Part shown: positions 1 through 10,275 of the stretch, in pieces | Numbering within the stretch: position 1 is the stretch's first letter | Layout: every line of letters starts with the position of its first letter | Origin: Kangiellaceae bacterium | GTDB taxonomy: Bacteria > Pseudomonadota > Gammaproteobacteria > Enterobacterales > Kangiellaceae | Direction of reading: 5' to 3' | NCBI GenBank assembly: GCA_026196875.1 | Contig: JAPHTP010000087.1 | Span: 27,099 to 91,098 of the forward strand | DNA length: 64,000 bases | The notes under the pieces: generated by a model | The model's input: only the letters and a program-made list of their open reading frames with translations | Database searches by the model: none | What the model was told of the DNA's origin: nothing | Made by a program: the position numbers and the translations under genes

Positions 1-145
<145 letters not shown>

Positions 146-234
146 TTAATATGGTTAATCATAAAAAACGCGCGTAATAATGCCTGAAATTTACTCAATA
201 ATCAAAGCCTTTCTCTCGCTTCGTGGCGGTAATT

Positions 235-957
235 CTAACTTATCTCCACCCATCGATTTTCGACAAAGCATTCTAGTGGACGATATTGGCCTTTATAAGA
301 CATTTTCTGACAGTCTTTAATCCAATAACCGAGATATACATAGGGTAAATTGGCCAGCTTTGCTATTTCGATTAAATTGAGTATTGCCACTTTGCCAAGA
401 CTGTACTTTTCGTAGTCGGGATCAAAATAGGTATATACCGCGGATAATCCATCGTTAACTTTGTCATAAACTGCTGTAGCAGCTAGCTTGTTAAGTTTGA
501 TATCAATAAAGTTAAGGTAACTGGTTTCCAGCCAGTCGCTTAGCAGAAATTCTTTAAATTGCCGAGGATTGGTCGGAAACATATCTCCGTCCCTATGACG
601 CTCGCTTATGTAACGATCGAACAGCAAGTAGTGTTGCTGGTTAAATCTGGCTGGTTCTATTTGTGTTCTAAATATCTTAGATTTTTTTAAAGCACGCTTG
701 TCGCTTCTAGATAAAACGTATTTATCCACGGGTATTCGAACAGAAACACATGCCTTACAGCTTTCACAATTAGGCCGGTATATATGTTCACCACTACGTC
801 TAAATCCTTGGTTAATAAGCGCTGTGTATAATAATTGATCCGAATGAATTTCAGGCGAAAGAAAAATTGTTTTGGATTGCTGATTATTAAGGTAGGGGCA
901 GTCGTGCGGGGGAGTAATAAAGAAACTTAGTTGATTTGGATTAAACTGACTCGACAT
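235..957 (-). CDS. bpt: Aspartate/glutamate leucyltransferase (N-end rule)
   Basis: Cytosolic leucyl-transferase that attaches Leu from Leu-tRNA to proteins starting with Asp or Glu, marking them for ClpS/ClpAP degradation. The 240-residue protein has the N-terminal Cys cluster of the ATE family (CPYL near the start, then CESCKACVSVRIPV) and the C-terminal GNAT-like half with YTYFDPDYEKYSLG and YVYLGYWIKDCQKMSYKGQY. An upstream extension is open to 1029, but it overlaps the end of aat and is not conserved, so I chose the ATG at 957 (MSSQFNPNQLSFF), 23 bases after the aat stop. The Shine-Dalgarno there is weak, consistent with translation coupled to aat. Family length is about 235-250 residues. 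Confidence 0.92.
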   Translation of the reverse strand: MSSQFNPNQLSFFITPPHDCPYLNNQQSKTIFLSPEIHSDQLLYTALINQGFRRSGEHIYRPNCESCKACVSVRIPVDKYVLSRSDKRALKKSKIFRTQIEPARFNQQHYLLFDRYISERHRDGDMFPTNPRQFKEFLLSDWLETSYLNFIDIKLNKLAATAVYDKVNDGLSAVYTYFDPDYEKYSLGKVAILNLIEIAKLANLPYVYLGYWIKDCQKMSYKGQYRPLECFVENRWVEIS

Positions 958-980
958 ACTAAATGACCAACTCGTTTTAC

Positions 981-1724
981 CTATTTGCTCGTAAACAACT
1001 TCTGCCAGTTCAACTCTCGCTCTTGCCATAGGTCTTTAGGTTGAGTGAGTTGGACCTTAGAGTTCTTTAGTATATTTAAGTATAGCTTACGAGAAATATT
1101 AATCGCACCTAAACTTGATAAATGTGGGTTTTCGATCTGACAGTCAACTAGTTTAAAACCTGATGTTTGGAGGTATTTTACTAAGCCGCTTAGCGCAATT
1201 TTTGAACCATTTGATATTTCACTGAACATCGATTCTCCACAGAATACACCGTTAACATTGACGCCATAAATGCCACCTACTAATTTTCGGTTTTGCTTAT
1301 CATCTAGTTCATTATATTGCCAAACCTCCACGGAATGCGCTCGACCCAAGGCATGTAAATTACAGTAAGCCAGAATCATCTCTTCAGTAATCCAGGTGCC
1401 GTTTTCTTCACTTCTAGGCAATGAGCAGCGGCGCATAACCTGTTCAAAGTCTGAATTGAGAGTCACAGCGAGTCGGTTGCGTTTTAAAGTCTGTTTGACG
1501 CTTCTTCTAACTTTAAACCGGTCGATAAAAAATACCATGCGCGGATCCGGCGACCACCACAATATAGGCTCTCCTTCAGAGTACCAAGGAAAAATGCCAT
1601 GAGAATATGCCTGGATTAATCTTTCAGCAGAAAGATCACCACCCGCAGCTAATAAACCGTTAGGCTCATTGAGCGCTTTATTAACCGGTGGAAACGGCAT
1701 TTGTGTAGTCAGGTAAGGCAGCAT
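981..1724 (-). CDS. aat: Leucyl/phenylalanyl-tRNA--protein transferase
   Basis: Transfers Leu or Phe to N-terminal Lys/Arg residues of proteins, the other arm of the bacterial N-end rule. Family signatures are FPPVNKALNEPNGLLAAGGDL, GIFPWYSEGEPILWWSPDPR and the central GGIYGVNVNGVFCGESMFS with SKIALSGLVKYL. The ORF stays open to a TTG at 1742 (MQIFGF), but the ATG at 1724 (MLPYLTTQMPF) lines up better with the usual short leader before the FPP motif, giving 247 residues. Neither start has a strong Shine-Dalgarno. It is the first gene of aat-bpt-infA, and its upstream neighbour is the terminator of the liu block. Confidence 0.93.
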   Translation of the reverse strand: MLPYLTTQMPFPPVNKALNEPNGLLAAGGDLSAERLIQAYSHGIFPWYSEGEPILWWSPDPRMVFFIDRFKVRRSVKQTLKRNRLAVTLNSDFEQVMRRCSLPRSEENGTWITEEMILAYCNLHALGRAHSVEVWQYNELDDKQNRKLVGGIYGVNVNGVFCGESMFSEISNGSKIALSGLVKYLQTSGFKLVDCQIENPHLSSLGAINISRKLYLNILKNSKVQLTQPKDLWQERELNWQKLFTSK

Positions 1725-1778
1725 AAATCCGAAAATCTGCAAATTTCATTAGCAATAACTAGTATATCGTCATAAAAA

Positions 1779-1805
1779 AAAGAGATACAACAACTGTATC
1801 TCTTT
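1779..1805 (-). terminator. Terminator of the liu/sco block
   Basis: AGAGATACA (1781-1789) and TGTATCTCT (1795-1803) form a 9-bp stem, extended by two A-T pairs, with loop ACAAC. On the reverse strand it is followed by a run of seven T, 35 bases after the scoB stop. This fits an intrinsic terminator ending the long leftward transcript before aat. Confidence 0.8.
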
Positions 1806-1839
1806 CTTTTATATAAAGACTAAATTATTGAGAATAATA

Positions 1840-2499
1840 TTAGTTGAATTTCATTTCTGGGATATCGCCTTCGACAATAAGTTTGCCAGCTGTTTTTTCT
1901 CGTATTTCTTCCACCGAAATACCCGGAGCTCTTTCTAGTAAATGGAAAGCGCCATCTTTAATTTCCATAACCGCCAGATCTGTTACGACTTTACGAATAC
2001 AGTCTACTCCGGTTAATGGGAGCGTACATTTCTCTAATAGCTTGGAGTTGCCACGCTTATCGGCGTGGGTCATGGTAACAACAATATTTTGCGCCCCAGC
2101 TACCAGGTCCATCGCGCCGCCCATTCCTTTAACCAATTTTCCGGGAATCATATAAGACGCAATGTTTCCTTCCTGATCTACTTCGAATGCACCAAGTACC
2201 GTTAAATCAACATGGCCGCCGCGAATCATGGCGAAGCTTTCAGCAGAAGAGAAGATTGAAGCTCCTTCTATTGCTGTCACGGTTTCTTTACCCGCATTGA
2301 TCATATCCGCATCTACTTGTTCTTCGGTTGGGTAGGGGCCCATACCGAGTAGACCATTTTCTGATTGCAACATAACATCCATTCCTTGAGGAACGTAGTT
2401 AGCAACCAAAGTAGGAATACCAATGCCGAGATTAACGTAATAGCCATCTTGAAGTTCTTGCGCAACGCGCATCGCGATTTGTTCTCTTGTCAAAGCCAT
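1840..2499 (-). CDS. scoB: 3-oxoacid (acetoacetate) CoA-transferase subunit B
   Basis: Beta subunit of a two-subunit CoA-transferase that moves CoA from succinyl-CoA or acetyl-CoA to acetoacetate. The 219 residues include the N-terminal GYYVNLGIGIPTLVANYVP and the catalytic-Glu motif SENGLLGMGPYP, with the Glu that forms the acyl thioester. A GGAG Shine-Dalgarno precedes ATG 2499. It sits 19 bases downstream of scoA and is the last gene of the leucine-degradation block, where it would activate the acetoacetate released by HMG-CoA lyase. The exact CoA donor cannot be read from sequence. Confidence 0.93.
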   Translation of the reverse strand: MALTREQIAMRVAQELQDGYYVNLGIGIPTLVANYVPQGMDVMLQSENGLLGMGPYPTEEQVDADMINAGKETVTAIEGASIFSSAESFAMIRGGHVDLTVLGAFEVDQEGNIASYMIPGKLVKGMGGAMDLVAGAQNIVVTMTHADKRGNSKLLEKCTLPLTGVDCIRKVVTDLAVMEIKDGAFHLLERAPGISVEEIREKTAGKLIVEGDIPEMKFN

Positions 2500-2518
2500 T
2501 TTCTAATTTCTCCTTTAA

Positions 2519-3217
2519 TTATTTGGCTAAAGTTAATCGTTCAATACGCTTTTCAAAATTGCCTTGAATAACGCGATTAACATAAATGCCAGGAGTATGA
2601 ATTTCGGTTGGCTTTAACTCACCCACCTCAACAATCTCTTCGACTTCAACTACGGTAATTTTGCCAGCAGTCGCAGCCATTGGATTGAAATTCATGGCAG
2701 TATCTCGGTAAACTAAGTTGCCAGTTTTATCTGCTTTCCAAGCTCGAATAATTGCGAAGTCGCCAGTAATAGATTCTTCTAATACATAATTTCGATCATT
2801 AAATTCGCGCGTCTCTTTGCCTTCTGCCACTGGTGTTCCGTATCCCGTTGCAGTGTAAAAGGCCGGAATGCCTGCTCCACCGGCTCGCATCTTTTCCGCT
2901 AAAGTGCCTTGAGGCGTCAATTCAACTTCTAATTCGCCGGATAAAAATTGGCGTTCAAACTCGGCATTTTCACCAACGTAAGAGGAGATCATTTTCTTTA
3001 TTTGTTTATCTTGTAAAAGTAAACCCAGGCCAAAATCATCTACACCGCAATTGTTAGAAACGAAAGTCAAATCTCTAGTTTTCATTTCAACAATTTGTGC
3101 AATTAATCCTTCTGGGATTCCACATAATCCAAAGCCACCCGCAATAACCGTCATACCATCTTCAAGGCCATGCATTGCTTCTTCATAGCTGGAGACGACC
3201 TTATCAAATCCGGCCAT
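2519..3217 (-). CDS. scoA: 3-oxoacid (acetoacetate) CoA-transferase subunit A
   Basis: Alpha subunit partner of ScoB. The 232-residue protein begins [14 protein letters not shown] and has the glycine-rich family-I CoA-transferase motif [13 protein letters not shown] near residue 28, followed by [18 protein letters not shown] lies at a good distance from ATG 3217. It is 54 bases downstream of liuE, and the spacing suggests one transcript. With ScoB it converts the acetoacetate made by LiuE to acetoacetyl-CoA for the thiolase encoded upstream in the same block. Confidence 0.93.
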   Translation of the reverse strand: MAGFDKVVSSYEEAMHGLEDGMTVIAGGFGLCGIPEGLIAQIVEMKTRDLTFVSNNCGVDDFGLGLLLQDKQIKKMISSYVGENAEFERQFLSGELEVELTPQGTLAEKMRAGGAGIPAFYTATGYGTPVAEGKETREFNDRNYVLEESITGDFAIIRAWKADKTGNLVYRDTAMNFNPMAATAGKITVVEVEEIVEVGELKPTEIHTPGIYVNRVIQGNFEKRIERLTLAK

Positions 3218-3271
3218 AGTAAACTCCTCTTAATATCAAATTCTTTAATTGTTTCCGACTAATTCTAAATT

Positions 3272-4168
3272 TCAAGAACGCTTGGCCAAAATAGCACGAG
3301 CGACTTTCGAATTATTTTCTCTTTTTAGGTACTGGCTAATATAGTCTCCGGCATCAACTAATTTGTCTAAGTTGATCCCTGTATCTATTCCTAGACCATC
3401 AAGCATGTAAACAACATCTTCCGTTGCCACATTTCCAGAGGCTCCTTTCGCGTAAGGACAGCCACCAAGTCCAGCCACAGATGAGTCGATATTTCTGACA
3501 CCACATTCAAGCGCGGCGTATATATTAGCCAAAGCCTGTCCATATGTATCGTGAAAATGAACCGCCAGAGCATTTATTGGAATCAAATTTTTGATGGTTT
3601 CGATCAAAGTTTTCGTTTTACCAGGCGTTCCAACCCCAATAGTATCGCCCAAGGAAACTTCGTAACTACCGCTTTGGTATAGTATGTTCGCAACCTTGGC
3701 AACTTGTTCTGCTGCAATTTCTCCTTCATAGGGACAACCGAGGACACAGGAAACGTAGCCGCGAACTTTAATTCCCAAAGATTGAGCTTTTTCAAAAATC
3801 GGTTCAAAGCGCGCGACGCTTTCTTCTATTGAACAGTTAATATTTTTCTGCGAAAAACTCTCTGACGCTGCAGCAAAAACCGCAACTTCTTTCGCGCCCG
3901 CAGCTATGGCATTATCAAAGCCTTTTAAATTCGGTGTTAATACCGGAAAATTTATCGAAGAGTCGTGGGGTAGCTGTTCTACTATCTCCTTGTGATCGGC
4001 CATTTGCGGCACCCATTTGGGTGAAACAAAACTAGTTGCTTCTACGACACTTAATCCAGAGCCAATAAGACGATTAATGAGTTCAAGTTTTACATCCGTC
4101 GGAACCGGAGTTTTTTCATTTTGTAAACCGTCTCTAACGCCGACTTCAATTATCTTAGCTTTATTCAC
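3272..4168 (-). CDS. liuE: Hydroxymethylglutaryl-CoA lyase
   Basis: Cleaves HMG-CoA to acetyl-CoA and acetoacetate, the last leucine-specific step. The 298-residue TIM-barrel protein shows [13 protein letters not shown] (the catalytic Arg-Asp pair near residue 12), the metal-binding [14 protein letters not shown], and the HMG-CoA lyase signature [23 protein letters not shown] with its active-site Cys. The start codon is GTG at 4168 with a GGAAG upstream; no alternative ATG fits the N-terminus. It lies 34 bases after liuD. Length and motifs match MvaB/LiuE-type bacterial enzymes. Confidence 0.95.
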   Translation of the reverse strand: MNKAKIIEVGVRDGLQNEKTPVPTDVKLELINRLIGSGLSVVEATSFVSPKWVPQMADHKEIVEQLPHDSSINFPVLTPNLKGFDNAIAAGAKEVAVFAAASESFSQKNINCSIEESVARFEPIFEKAQSLGIKVRGYVSCVLGCPYEGEIAAEQVAKVANILYQSGSYEVSLGDTIGVGTPGKTKTLIETIKNLIPINALAVHFHDTYGQALANIYAALECGVRNIDSSVAGLGGCPYAKGASGNVATEDVVYMLDGLGIDTGINLDKLVDAGDYISQYLKRENNSKVARAILAKRS

Positions 4169-4202
4169 TTAATCTACTTCCTTTTCAAAACTTCGAATAG
4201 GC

Positions 4203-6200
4203 CTATTCTTCGTCAGCAAACGCAATTAGCTCAGCCCCTTCATCAACCAGGTCACCTACCTGATAAAGTACTTCATCAACTGTTGTATCCTTATGTGCCT
4301 TAATCGTATGTTCCATTTTCATAGCTTCCATTACGATTAACGGTTGACCTTCTTCAACTGCATCGCCGGGAGCGACTAACACATCAATAACTGTTCCTGG
4401 CATAGGTGCAGTCAAATTAGCTTGGTTATCTTGGTCAAGACTAATTAAAGAATTGTCCTTAATCTCAATTTGCCAGCTTTGCGCATTTTTAAACAATACA
4501 AGATTATTGCCGCTTACCGCGAGTTTGACTGTTGATTTATGTCCATCGAGGTCAACTTGTAATTGGTTATCGCGCAGTTCACCTCTGGCTAAGATTTCCT
4601 TACCGTTGACTTCTAACAAGAAGCCGGTATCTCTAAAATGAGCTGTGATCATATGATGCTGATTATTATGGATTAATTCTATAGCATGATGGTTATCTTC
4701 ATTAAGCCGCCAACCGCTAGTTGTATTCCAGGGAGAGTAGGGATCTTCACCATCAGCTGTATGAGCTTCGGATTGTCTTAGCATTACAAAGAGTGAAGCA
4801 ACGGCCAAAATATCATTGCTCAAACTCTGGTCGGCTGTAGTCAATTCTTCGCCGTGTTTATCCAAAAAGTGGGTATCCAGATCGGCTTTAATAAATGCGT
4901 CATTACTGGCTAATTGGTGTAAAAATTCGATGTTAGTAGTAAGTCCTGCAACATGGAAATCAGAAAGCGCGCCACGTAACCTTGCTAGAGCTGAATTCCT
5001 ATCTTTATCCCAAACGATTAACTTGGCGATCATTGGATCATAATAAACGCTTACGGTGTCGCCGGAGACTATACCTGAATCAACCCGTACATTTGCATTG
5101 GTTACCGGTAGGCCCATATAGGAAATATTACCTGTAGCGGGGAGAAAGTCATTGTTAGGATCTTCTGCGTAAATTCTTGCTTCGAAAGCGTGACCGTTAA
5201 TAGATAACTGATCTTGTAATAAAGGTAAATCTAGACCATTTGCTACCGTGATTTGCCATTCAACTAAATCAAGTCCGGTGATCATTTCGGTTACCGGATG
5301 TTCAACCTGCAATCGAGTATTCATTTCCATAAAATAGAACGAACCATCTTCGTCATACAAAAACTCAACAGTTCCTGCGCCGGAGTATCCGATTGCCTGC
5401 GCAGCTTTAATTGCGACTTGCCCCATTGCTTCGCGCGTTTCAGAAGTTAAGCCTGGTGCGGGAGCTTCTTCAATTACTTTTTGATGGCGGCGCTGTACGC
5501 TGCAGTCGCGTTCAAATAAGTGAACTGCGTTTCCTTGATTATCGGCAAAAACCTGAATTTCAACGTGACGAGGCTTGGTTAAATACTTTTCGATTAAAAC
5601 CTGATCATCACCAAAGGAAGAGATTGCTTCTCGCTTGCATGAATTTAATGCGTCAATAAAATCGCTAGACGATTCAACTACACGCATTCCTTTTCCACCA
5701 CCGCCTGCTGTAGCTTTGATCAGAAGAGGGTATCCAATCTTATCCGCTTCTTGTTGCAGCAAGCTCTCAGATTGGTCGTCACCGTGATAGCCTTGGACCA
5801 AGGGCACCCCTGCGTTTTGCATAATACTTTTGGCTTCGCTTTTTGAACCCATGGCTTCAATTGCTCCGACAGGTGGTCCAACAAAAATAACATTATTGTC
5901 TGAACATTTTTGCGCGAACTCTGCATTTTCCGAAAGGAATCCATAACCAGGGTGGATTCCATTTGCTCCTGACTTTTTGGCGATCTCTAGAATAGTATCT
6001 GCTTTAAGATAGCTATCTTTTGCTGGCGATTCACCTATGTACCAAGCTTCATCAGCAAGCTTTACATGTTGTGCATTTTTATCGGCATCAGAATAAACGG
6101 CAACGCATTCGATTCCCATGCGTTGCGCTGTACGTATAATTCTACATGCAATCTCGCCACGGTTGGCGATAAGCAATTTATGAATGCTCGTTTGAGTCAT
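4203..6200 (-). CDS. liuD: Methylcrotonyl-CoA carboxylase, biotin-containing alpha subunit
   Basis: ATP-dependent biotin carboxylase subunit of methylcrotonyl-CoA carboxylase. Residues 1-450 are the biotin carboxylase domain (KLLIANRGEIACRII, the ATP-grasp glycine loop KATAGGGGKGMRVV, and EMNTRLQVEHPVTE). A middle BT-like region follows, then a biotinyl domain with MEAMKMEH near residues 624-631; the Lys of MKM, about 628, is the biotin site. Total length 665 is normal for MccA/LiuD. The gene lies between liuC and liuE. The liuB neighbour, not a propionyl-CoA carboxylase subunit, argues for methylcrotonyl-CoA as substrate. Confidence 0.94.
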   Translation of the reverse strand: MTQTSIHKLLIANRGEIACRIIRTAQRMGIECVAVYSDADKNAQHVKLADEAWYIGESPAKDSYLKADTILEIAKKSGANGIHPGYGFLSENAEFAQKCSDNNVIFVGPPVGAIEAMGSKSEAKSIMQNAGVPLVQGYHGDDQSESLLQQEADKIGYPLLIKATAGGGGKGMRVVESSSDFIDALNSCKREAISSFGDDQVLIEKYLTKPRHVEIQVFADNQGNAVHLFERDCSVQRRHQKVIEEAPAPGLTSETREAMGQVAIKAAQAIGYSGAGTVEFLYDEDGSFYFMEMNTRLQVEHPVTEMITGLDLVEWQITVANGLDLPLLQDQLSINGHAFEARIYAEDPNNDFLPATGNISYMGLPVTNANVRVDSGIVSGDTVSVYYDPMIAKLIVWDKDRNSALARLRGALSDFHVAGLTTNIEFLHQLASNDAFIKADLDTHFLDKHGEELTTADQSLSNDILAVASLFVMLRQSEAHTADGEDPYSPWNTTSGWRLNEDNHHAIELIHNNQHHMITAHFRDTGFLLEVNGKEILARGELRDNQLQVDLDGHKSTVKLAVSGNNLVLFKNAQSWQIEIKDNSLISLDQDNQANLTAPMPGTVIDVLVAPGDAVEEGQPLIVMEAMKMEHTIKAHKDTTVDEVLYQVGDLVDEGAELIAFADEE

Positions 6201-6285
6201 TGGATAAATCCTAAAATAATTTGTCTGTGTTATTCTTAATTAAAATTTAATTTTCAAGTTCGAAGCGACTTGAATTTTGAATGTA

Positions 6286-7083
6286 CTAGTCGTCCAAGCC
6301 GCCCCAGCTAGCAGGACGTTTTTCCAAAAATGCGGAAACGCCTTCTTTGCCTTCTTTTGAGGCTCTAATATCAGCAATCCTCTGGGCGGTATCACGAATT
6401 AAATCCTCGTTTATGTCTTTGTTGGCTACGAAATTAACCAACTTCTTTGATTGATAAACGGCATTAGGGCCGTTAGCTATCAATTTTTGTAAGTAGTCTT
6501 CGCAATCATCGGTAAAGGTATCAGCAGGGTAAATTTTATGTACTAAATTAATATGCTTAGCTTCATTAACATCAAATTTTTCCGCAGTGGCAAAATAGCG
6601 CTTCGCATTTCTTTCGCCCATGGCTTTAACTACGTAAGGTGAAATTACGGCAGGAATAAGTCCTAATTTAACTTCCGAAAGGCAGAAGAGGGCACGTTCA
6701 CTAGCTAGTGCAATATCGCAACAAGCAACTAATCCTACACCGCCGCCAAAGGCCGCTCCCTGGACTAACGCAACTGTTGTCTTTTTACACTCGTAAAGAG
6801 TTTGCATTAAGCTGGCGAGTTGCAGTGAATCTTGGTAGTTTTGATCCCAACTGTAGCCAGCCATTCGTTTCATCCAGTTTAAATCGGCACCAGCAGAAAA
6901 GCTTTTCCCTTCTGCAGCAAGCACAATTACTCGAACTTCTCTATCATGGTCTAGTTTTTCAATTTCGCGAGTGATTTCACCAATCAGTTTGTCGTCGAAC
7001 GCGTTATGAATTTCAGCTCGGTTTAAAGTGATGGTCGCAATGCCATTGTCTCTTTTGTCTATTAACAAACTTGAATCTGACAT
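6286..7083 (-). CDS. liuC: Methylglutaconyl-CoA hydratase
   Basis: Crotonase-family enzyme, 265 residues, expected to hydrate 3-methylglutaconyl-CoA to HMG-CoA. The crotonase features are SFSAGADLNWMKRMAG (CoA/oxyanion loop) and ALVQGAAFGGGVGLVACCDIALAS with SEVKLGLIPAVISPYVV. The generic family is certain; the exact substrate is inferred from position between liuB and liuD. The stop lies 85 bases before liuD. The N-terminus MSDSSLLIDKRDNG is a normal short leader. Confidence 0.92.
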   Translation of the reverse strand: MSDSSLLIDKRDNGIATITLNRAEIHNAFDDKLIGEITREIEKLDHDREVRVIVLAAEGKSFSAGADLNWMKRMAGYSWDQNYQDSLQLASLMQTLYECKKTTVALVQGAAFGGGVGLVACCDIALASERALFCLSEVKLGLIPAVISPYVVKAMGERNAKRYFATAEKFDVNEAKHINLVHKIYPADTFTDDCEDYLQKLIANGPNAVYQSKKLVNFVANKDINEDLIRDTAQRIADIRASKEGKEGVSAFLEKRPASWGGLDD

Positions 7084-7150
7084 AGTTGTTCCTTATTTAA
7101 CTGGTTACCCAAAGATGTTCTTTTCTTAAGTTAATATCCGTAAATTGAAA

Positions 7151-8758
7151 TTACATTCTGAATACGCCGAACTTGGTTTCTTCTGTTGGTGCATTTAGTG
7201 TTGCTGAAAGTCCGAGGCCTAATACTTGACGAGTATCTGCTGGGTCAATAATTCCATCATCCCAAAGCCGTGCACTTGCATAGTAAGGGTGACCTTGTGT
7301 TTCATACATCTCTTGAATTGGTGCTTTGAATTTCGCTTCGTCTTCCGAGGGCCATTCGATGCCTTTACGTTCAAAGTTATCACGTTTAACTTGGGCTAAT
7401 ACATTGGCAGCTTGCTCACCGCCCATAACGGAGATCCTTGCATTAGGCCACATCCATAAGAAGCGTGGGCTATAGGCTCTTCCACACATTCCGTAGTTTC
7501 CTGCCCCAAAACTACCTCCAACAATTACAGTGAATTTTGGTACCTTGGCACAGGCAACGGCGGTTACCATCTTAGCCCCATTTTTAGCGATTCCAGAGTT
7601 TTCATATTTGCGGCCAACCATAAAACCGGTGATATTTTGTAAGAAAACTAGTGGGATATTTCTTTGGCAGCACAATTCTATAAAGTGAGCGCCTTTTAAT
7701 GCAGACTCGGAAAATAAGATCCCATTGTTAGCAATTATGCCAACCGGATATCCCCATATGCGAGCAAAGCCACAAACCAAAGTGTTTCCGTATAGTGGTT
7801 TAAATTCATCAAACTCACTAGCATCTACGACGCGCGCGATGATTTCACGAATGTCGAATGGTTTACGCGAATCTGTTGGGATAACGCCGTAAATTTCTTC
7901 TTTCGGATAAAGCGGGTCAACTGGCTTCTTAACATCCCAGGGGGTGTGCTTCTTCTTGTTTAGATTAGACACAACGTTTCTAGCTAGTGAAAGGGCATGT
8001 TTATCGTCAACAGCGTAATGATCAGTAACACCTGAGGTCTTACAGTGAACATCAGCGCCGCCTAAATCTTCAGCAGAAACTTCTTCGCCGGTTGCGGCTT
8101 TCACGAGTGGCGGCCCACCTAGGAAAATAGTTCCTTGCTCTTTAACTATAATACTTTCATCCGCCATGGCTGGAACATAAGCGCCGCCTGCAGTGCAACT
8201 GCCCATAACAACTGCAATCTGAGCAATGCCTTTAGAAGACAAATTAGCTTGGTTGTAAAAGATCCGACCAAAGTGTTCTTTGTCTGGAAAAACCTGATCT
8301 TGCTGAGGTAAGTTAGCGCCGCCTGAATCTACCAAGTAGATACAAGGCAAATGATTTTGCTCAGCAATTTCTTGGGCACGTAAATGCTTTTTTACGGTTT
8401 CCGGAAAATAAGTTCCACCTTTTACTGTTGCATCGTTTGCTACTATTACGCACTCTTGGCCATTAACACGGCCAATACCAGTAATCATTCCAGCAGCCGG
8501 TACTTGATCGTCATACATGCCGTACGCTGCAAATTGGGATAGCTCAAGAAAGGGAGAGCCGACATCGAGTAATTGCCTAACTCTTTCGCGTGGCAAGAGC
8601 TTTCCTCTTCCAGTATGTTTGTCTTGTCTTTCTTTACCTCCGCCTTGAGCGATAGCTTGCATTTTATCGCGCAGATCATCAACTAATGATTGCATCATTT
8701 CAGAGTTGGCTTGAAAGTCTTGACTGCGTGAATTGAGTTTTGATTTTATTGCTGGCAT
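7151..8758 (-). CDS. liuB: Methylcrotonyl-CoA carboxylase, carboxyltransferase beta subunit
   Basis: The 535-residue carboxyltransferase subunit moves the carboxyl group from biotin on LiuD to 3-methylcrotonyl-CoA. It has the two crotonase-like halves of acyl-CoA carboxyltransferases: [51 protein letters not shown] and [16 protein letters not shown] in the first, and [23 protein letters not shown] with [14 protein letters not shown] in the second. These motifs are specific for MCC beta rather than propionyl-CoA carboxylase. It is followed by liuC after 67 bases. Confidence 0.95.
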   Translation of the reverse strand: MPAIKSKLNSRSQDFQANSEMMQSLVDDLRDKMQAIAQGGGKERQDKHTGRGKLLPRERVRQLLDVGSPFLELSQFAAYGMYDDQVPAAGMITGIGRVNGQECVIVANDATVKGGTYFPETVKKHLRAQEIAEQNHLPCIYLVDSGGANLPQQDQVFPDKEHFGRIFYNQANLSSKGIAQIAVVMGSCTAGGAYVPAMADESIIVKEQGTIFLGGPPLVKAATGEEVSAEDLGGADVHCKTSGVTDHYAVDDKHALSLARNVVSNLNKKKHTPWDVKKPVDPLYPKEEIYGVIPTDSRKPFDIREIIARVVDASEFDEFKPLYGNTLVCGFARIWGYPVGIIANNGILFSESALKGAHFIELCCQRNIPLVFLQNITGFMVGRKYENSGIAKNGAKMVTAVACAKVPKFTVIVGGSFGAGNYGMCGRAYSPRFLWMWPNARISVMGGEQAANVLAQVKRDNFERKGIEWPSEDEAKFKAPIQEMYETQGHPYYASARLWDDGIIDPADTRQVLGLGLSATLNAPTEETKFGVFRM

Positions 8759-8887
8759 TGTTTAATCCATAAACCCATGTTTATTAATGTCGATAAATAA
8801 CGAAATTCGACGTTGTTGATTCATTTAATAAGAAGCTCTCACAATGGAAAGTCTTATATTATTTTAAATTCTCTATCTTTAATTTTC

Positions 8888-10024
8888 TTATTCGGTCATT
8901 ACTGAACGACTGATCACCAATTTCTGAACTTCACTAGTGCCTTCATAAATTTGACAGATTCGAACATCTCGGTAATAGCGTTCAACTGGGAATTCATTCA
9001 AATAACCGTAACCGCCAAATACTTGGATAGCATCAGAGCAAATTTTTTCCGCAGCTTCTGATGCAAAAAGTTTGGCCATAGACGCCTCTTTTAAGCAGGG
9101 GAGTCCAGCGTCTTTTAACTTAGCAGCGTTGTGCACCATTAGTCGCGCTGCTTCTAATTGCGTCGCCATATCGGCAATTTTAAAACCAATGGCTTGGTGC
9201 TGATGAATCGGTTTTCCAAAGGCCGTTCTTTCTTCTGCATATTGTTTGGCTGCTTCTAATGCTGCACGCGCGATACCAACACATTGAGCCGCAATACCTA
9301 TGCGTCCACCTTCTAAACCCGATAAAGCAATTTTGTATCCTTCGCCTTCCTTACCTAACAAGTTTTCTTTTGGGATCACACAGTCTTCAAAAACTATTTG
9401 TGCGGTGTCAGAGGCGTGTTGTCCCATTTTGTGTTCAATGCTTGCAACCTTATAGCCTTCCGTATCGGTAGGCACAACAAATGCGGAGATGCCTTTCTTA
9501 CCTGCATCAGGGTCGGTAACTGCGAATACAATCGCTACATCTGCGGTTTTACCTGAAGTAATAAATTGCTTAACGCCATTAAGAATATAATTATTACCAT
9601 CTTTAACTGCCTTAGTACGTAGGTCAGAAGCGTCAGAACCGGCGTGTGGTTCAGTTAAACAAAACGCTGCTAGTTTTTCCCCGGCAGCCAGCGGTTTTAA
9701 GAATTTTTCTTTTTGCTCGTCGGTACCAAAATTGAGGATTGGCATACAACCAACTGAGTTAGTCACACTGATTACAGTTGAACATGCAGCGTCACCGGCC
9801 GCTATTTCTTCCAACACAAGTGCAGCTGAAAAATAGCCGATGTTACATCCATTCCATTCTTCAGGAACCAACATACCGTAGAAACCGAGTTCTCCGAGTC
9901 CTTTGAGAGCCTCTGCTGGAAAAGTCTTATTACGGTCCCATTCTGCAGAAAAAGGCGCAATCATTTCTTGAACATATTGACGCGCAGCGTCTTGGATCAT
10001 GGTTTGTTCTTCGGTTAATAACAT
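8888..10024 (-). CDS. Short-chain acyl-CoA dehydrogenase
   Basis: FAD-dependent acyl-CoA dehydrogenase, 378 residues, passing electrons to ETF. Family signatures are [66 protein letters not shown]. The Glu in QIYEGTSE is the usual catalytic base of short/medium-chain enzymes, in contrast to the isovaleryl enzyme of the same block. It lies between the thiolase and liuB. Its substrate could be butyryl-CoA or a branched 2-methylacyl-CoA; sequence alone does not decide. The 128-base gap to liuB and the 250-base gap upstream leave room for its own promoter. Confidence 0.9.
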   Translation of the reverse strand: MLLTEEQTMIQDAARQYVQEMIAPFSAEWDRNKTFPAEALKGLGELGFYGMLVPEEWNGCNIGYFSAALVLEEIAAGDAACSTVISVTNSVGCMPILNFGTDEQKEKFLKPLAAGEKLAAFCLTEPHAGSDASDLRTKAVKDGNNYILNGVKQFITSGKTADVAIVFAVTDPDAGKKGISAFVVPTDTEGYKVASIEHKMGQHASDTAQIVFEDCVIPKENLLGKEGEGYKIALSGLEGGRIGIAAQCVGIARAALEAAKQYAEERTAFGKPIHQHQAIGFKIADMATQLEAARLMVHNAAKLKDAGLPCLKEASMAKLFASEAAEKICSDAIQVFGGYGYLNEFPVERYYRDVRICQIYEGTSEVQKLVISRSVMTE

Positions 10025-10090
10025 GGATGTTCTCTTGTTCTTTGCTTGCTTATATTAATTTAAGTGAAAGTACTTTAAGGAGGATAAATA

Positions 10091-10171
10091 GTCATCTCGA
10101 CCGCAGTGGAGAGATCTCCCTCGAGCTGCACTGTGGTCGATAGAAGATTCCTCCACTGCGGTCAGAATGGC
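10091..10171. repeat. Palindromic intergenic element (REP-like)
   Basis: Two 27-base arms (10091-10117 and 10145-10171) are inverted copies sharing the core GACCGCAGTGGAG and end ATCT, differing at a few positions. The intervening segment holds a third, diverged copy of the core in the right arm's orientation (about 10126-10143). The element would fold into a long hairpin on either strand. It fills the gap between the thiolase and the acyl-CoA dehydrogenase. I did not see another copy in this window. Confidence 0.7.
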
Positions 10172-10275
10172 GCTTTTAACTATCGGATCAGAAAGCAACA
10201 ATCAATTTTAACTTTAATTGCTCTCTACTCAAACTTTCCTAGAATAAAGAGCATGTAATAGGAGTTAACTTGAGT

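Noticed and set aside
1844..2155. 103-residue plus-strand ORF over scoB
   Set aside because: Antisense shadow of a conserved gene; no start site or family support.
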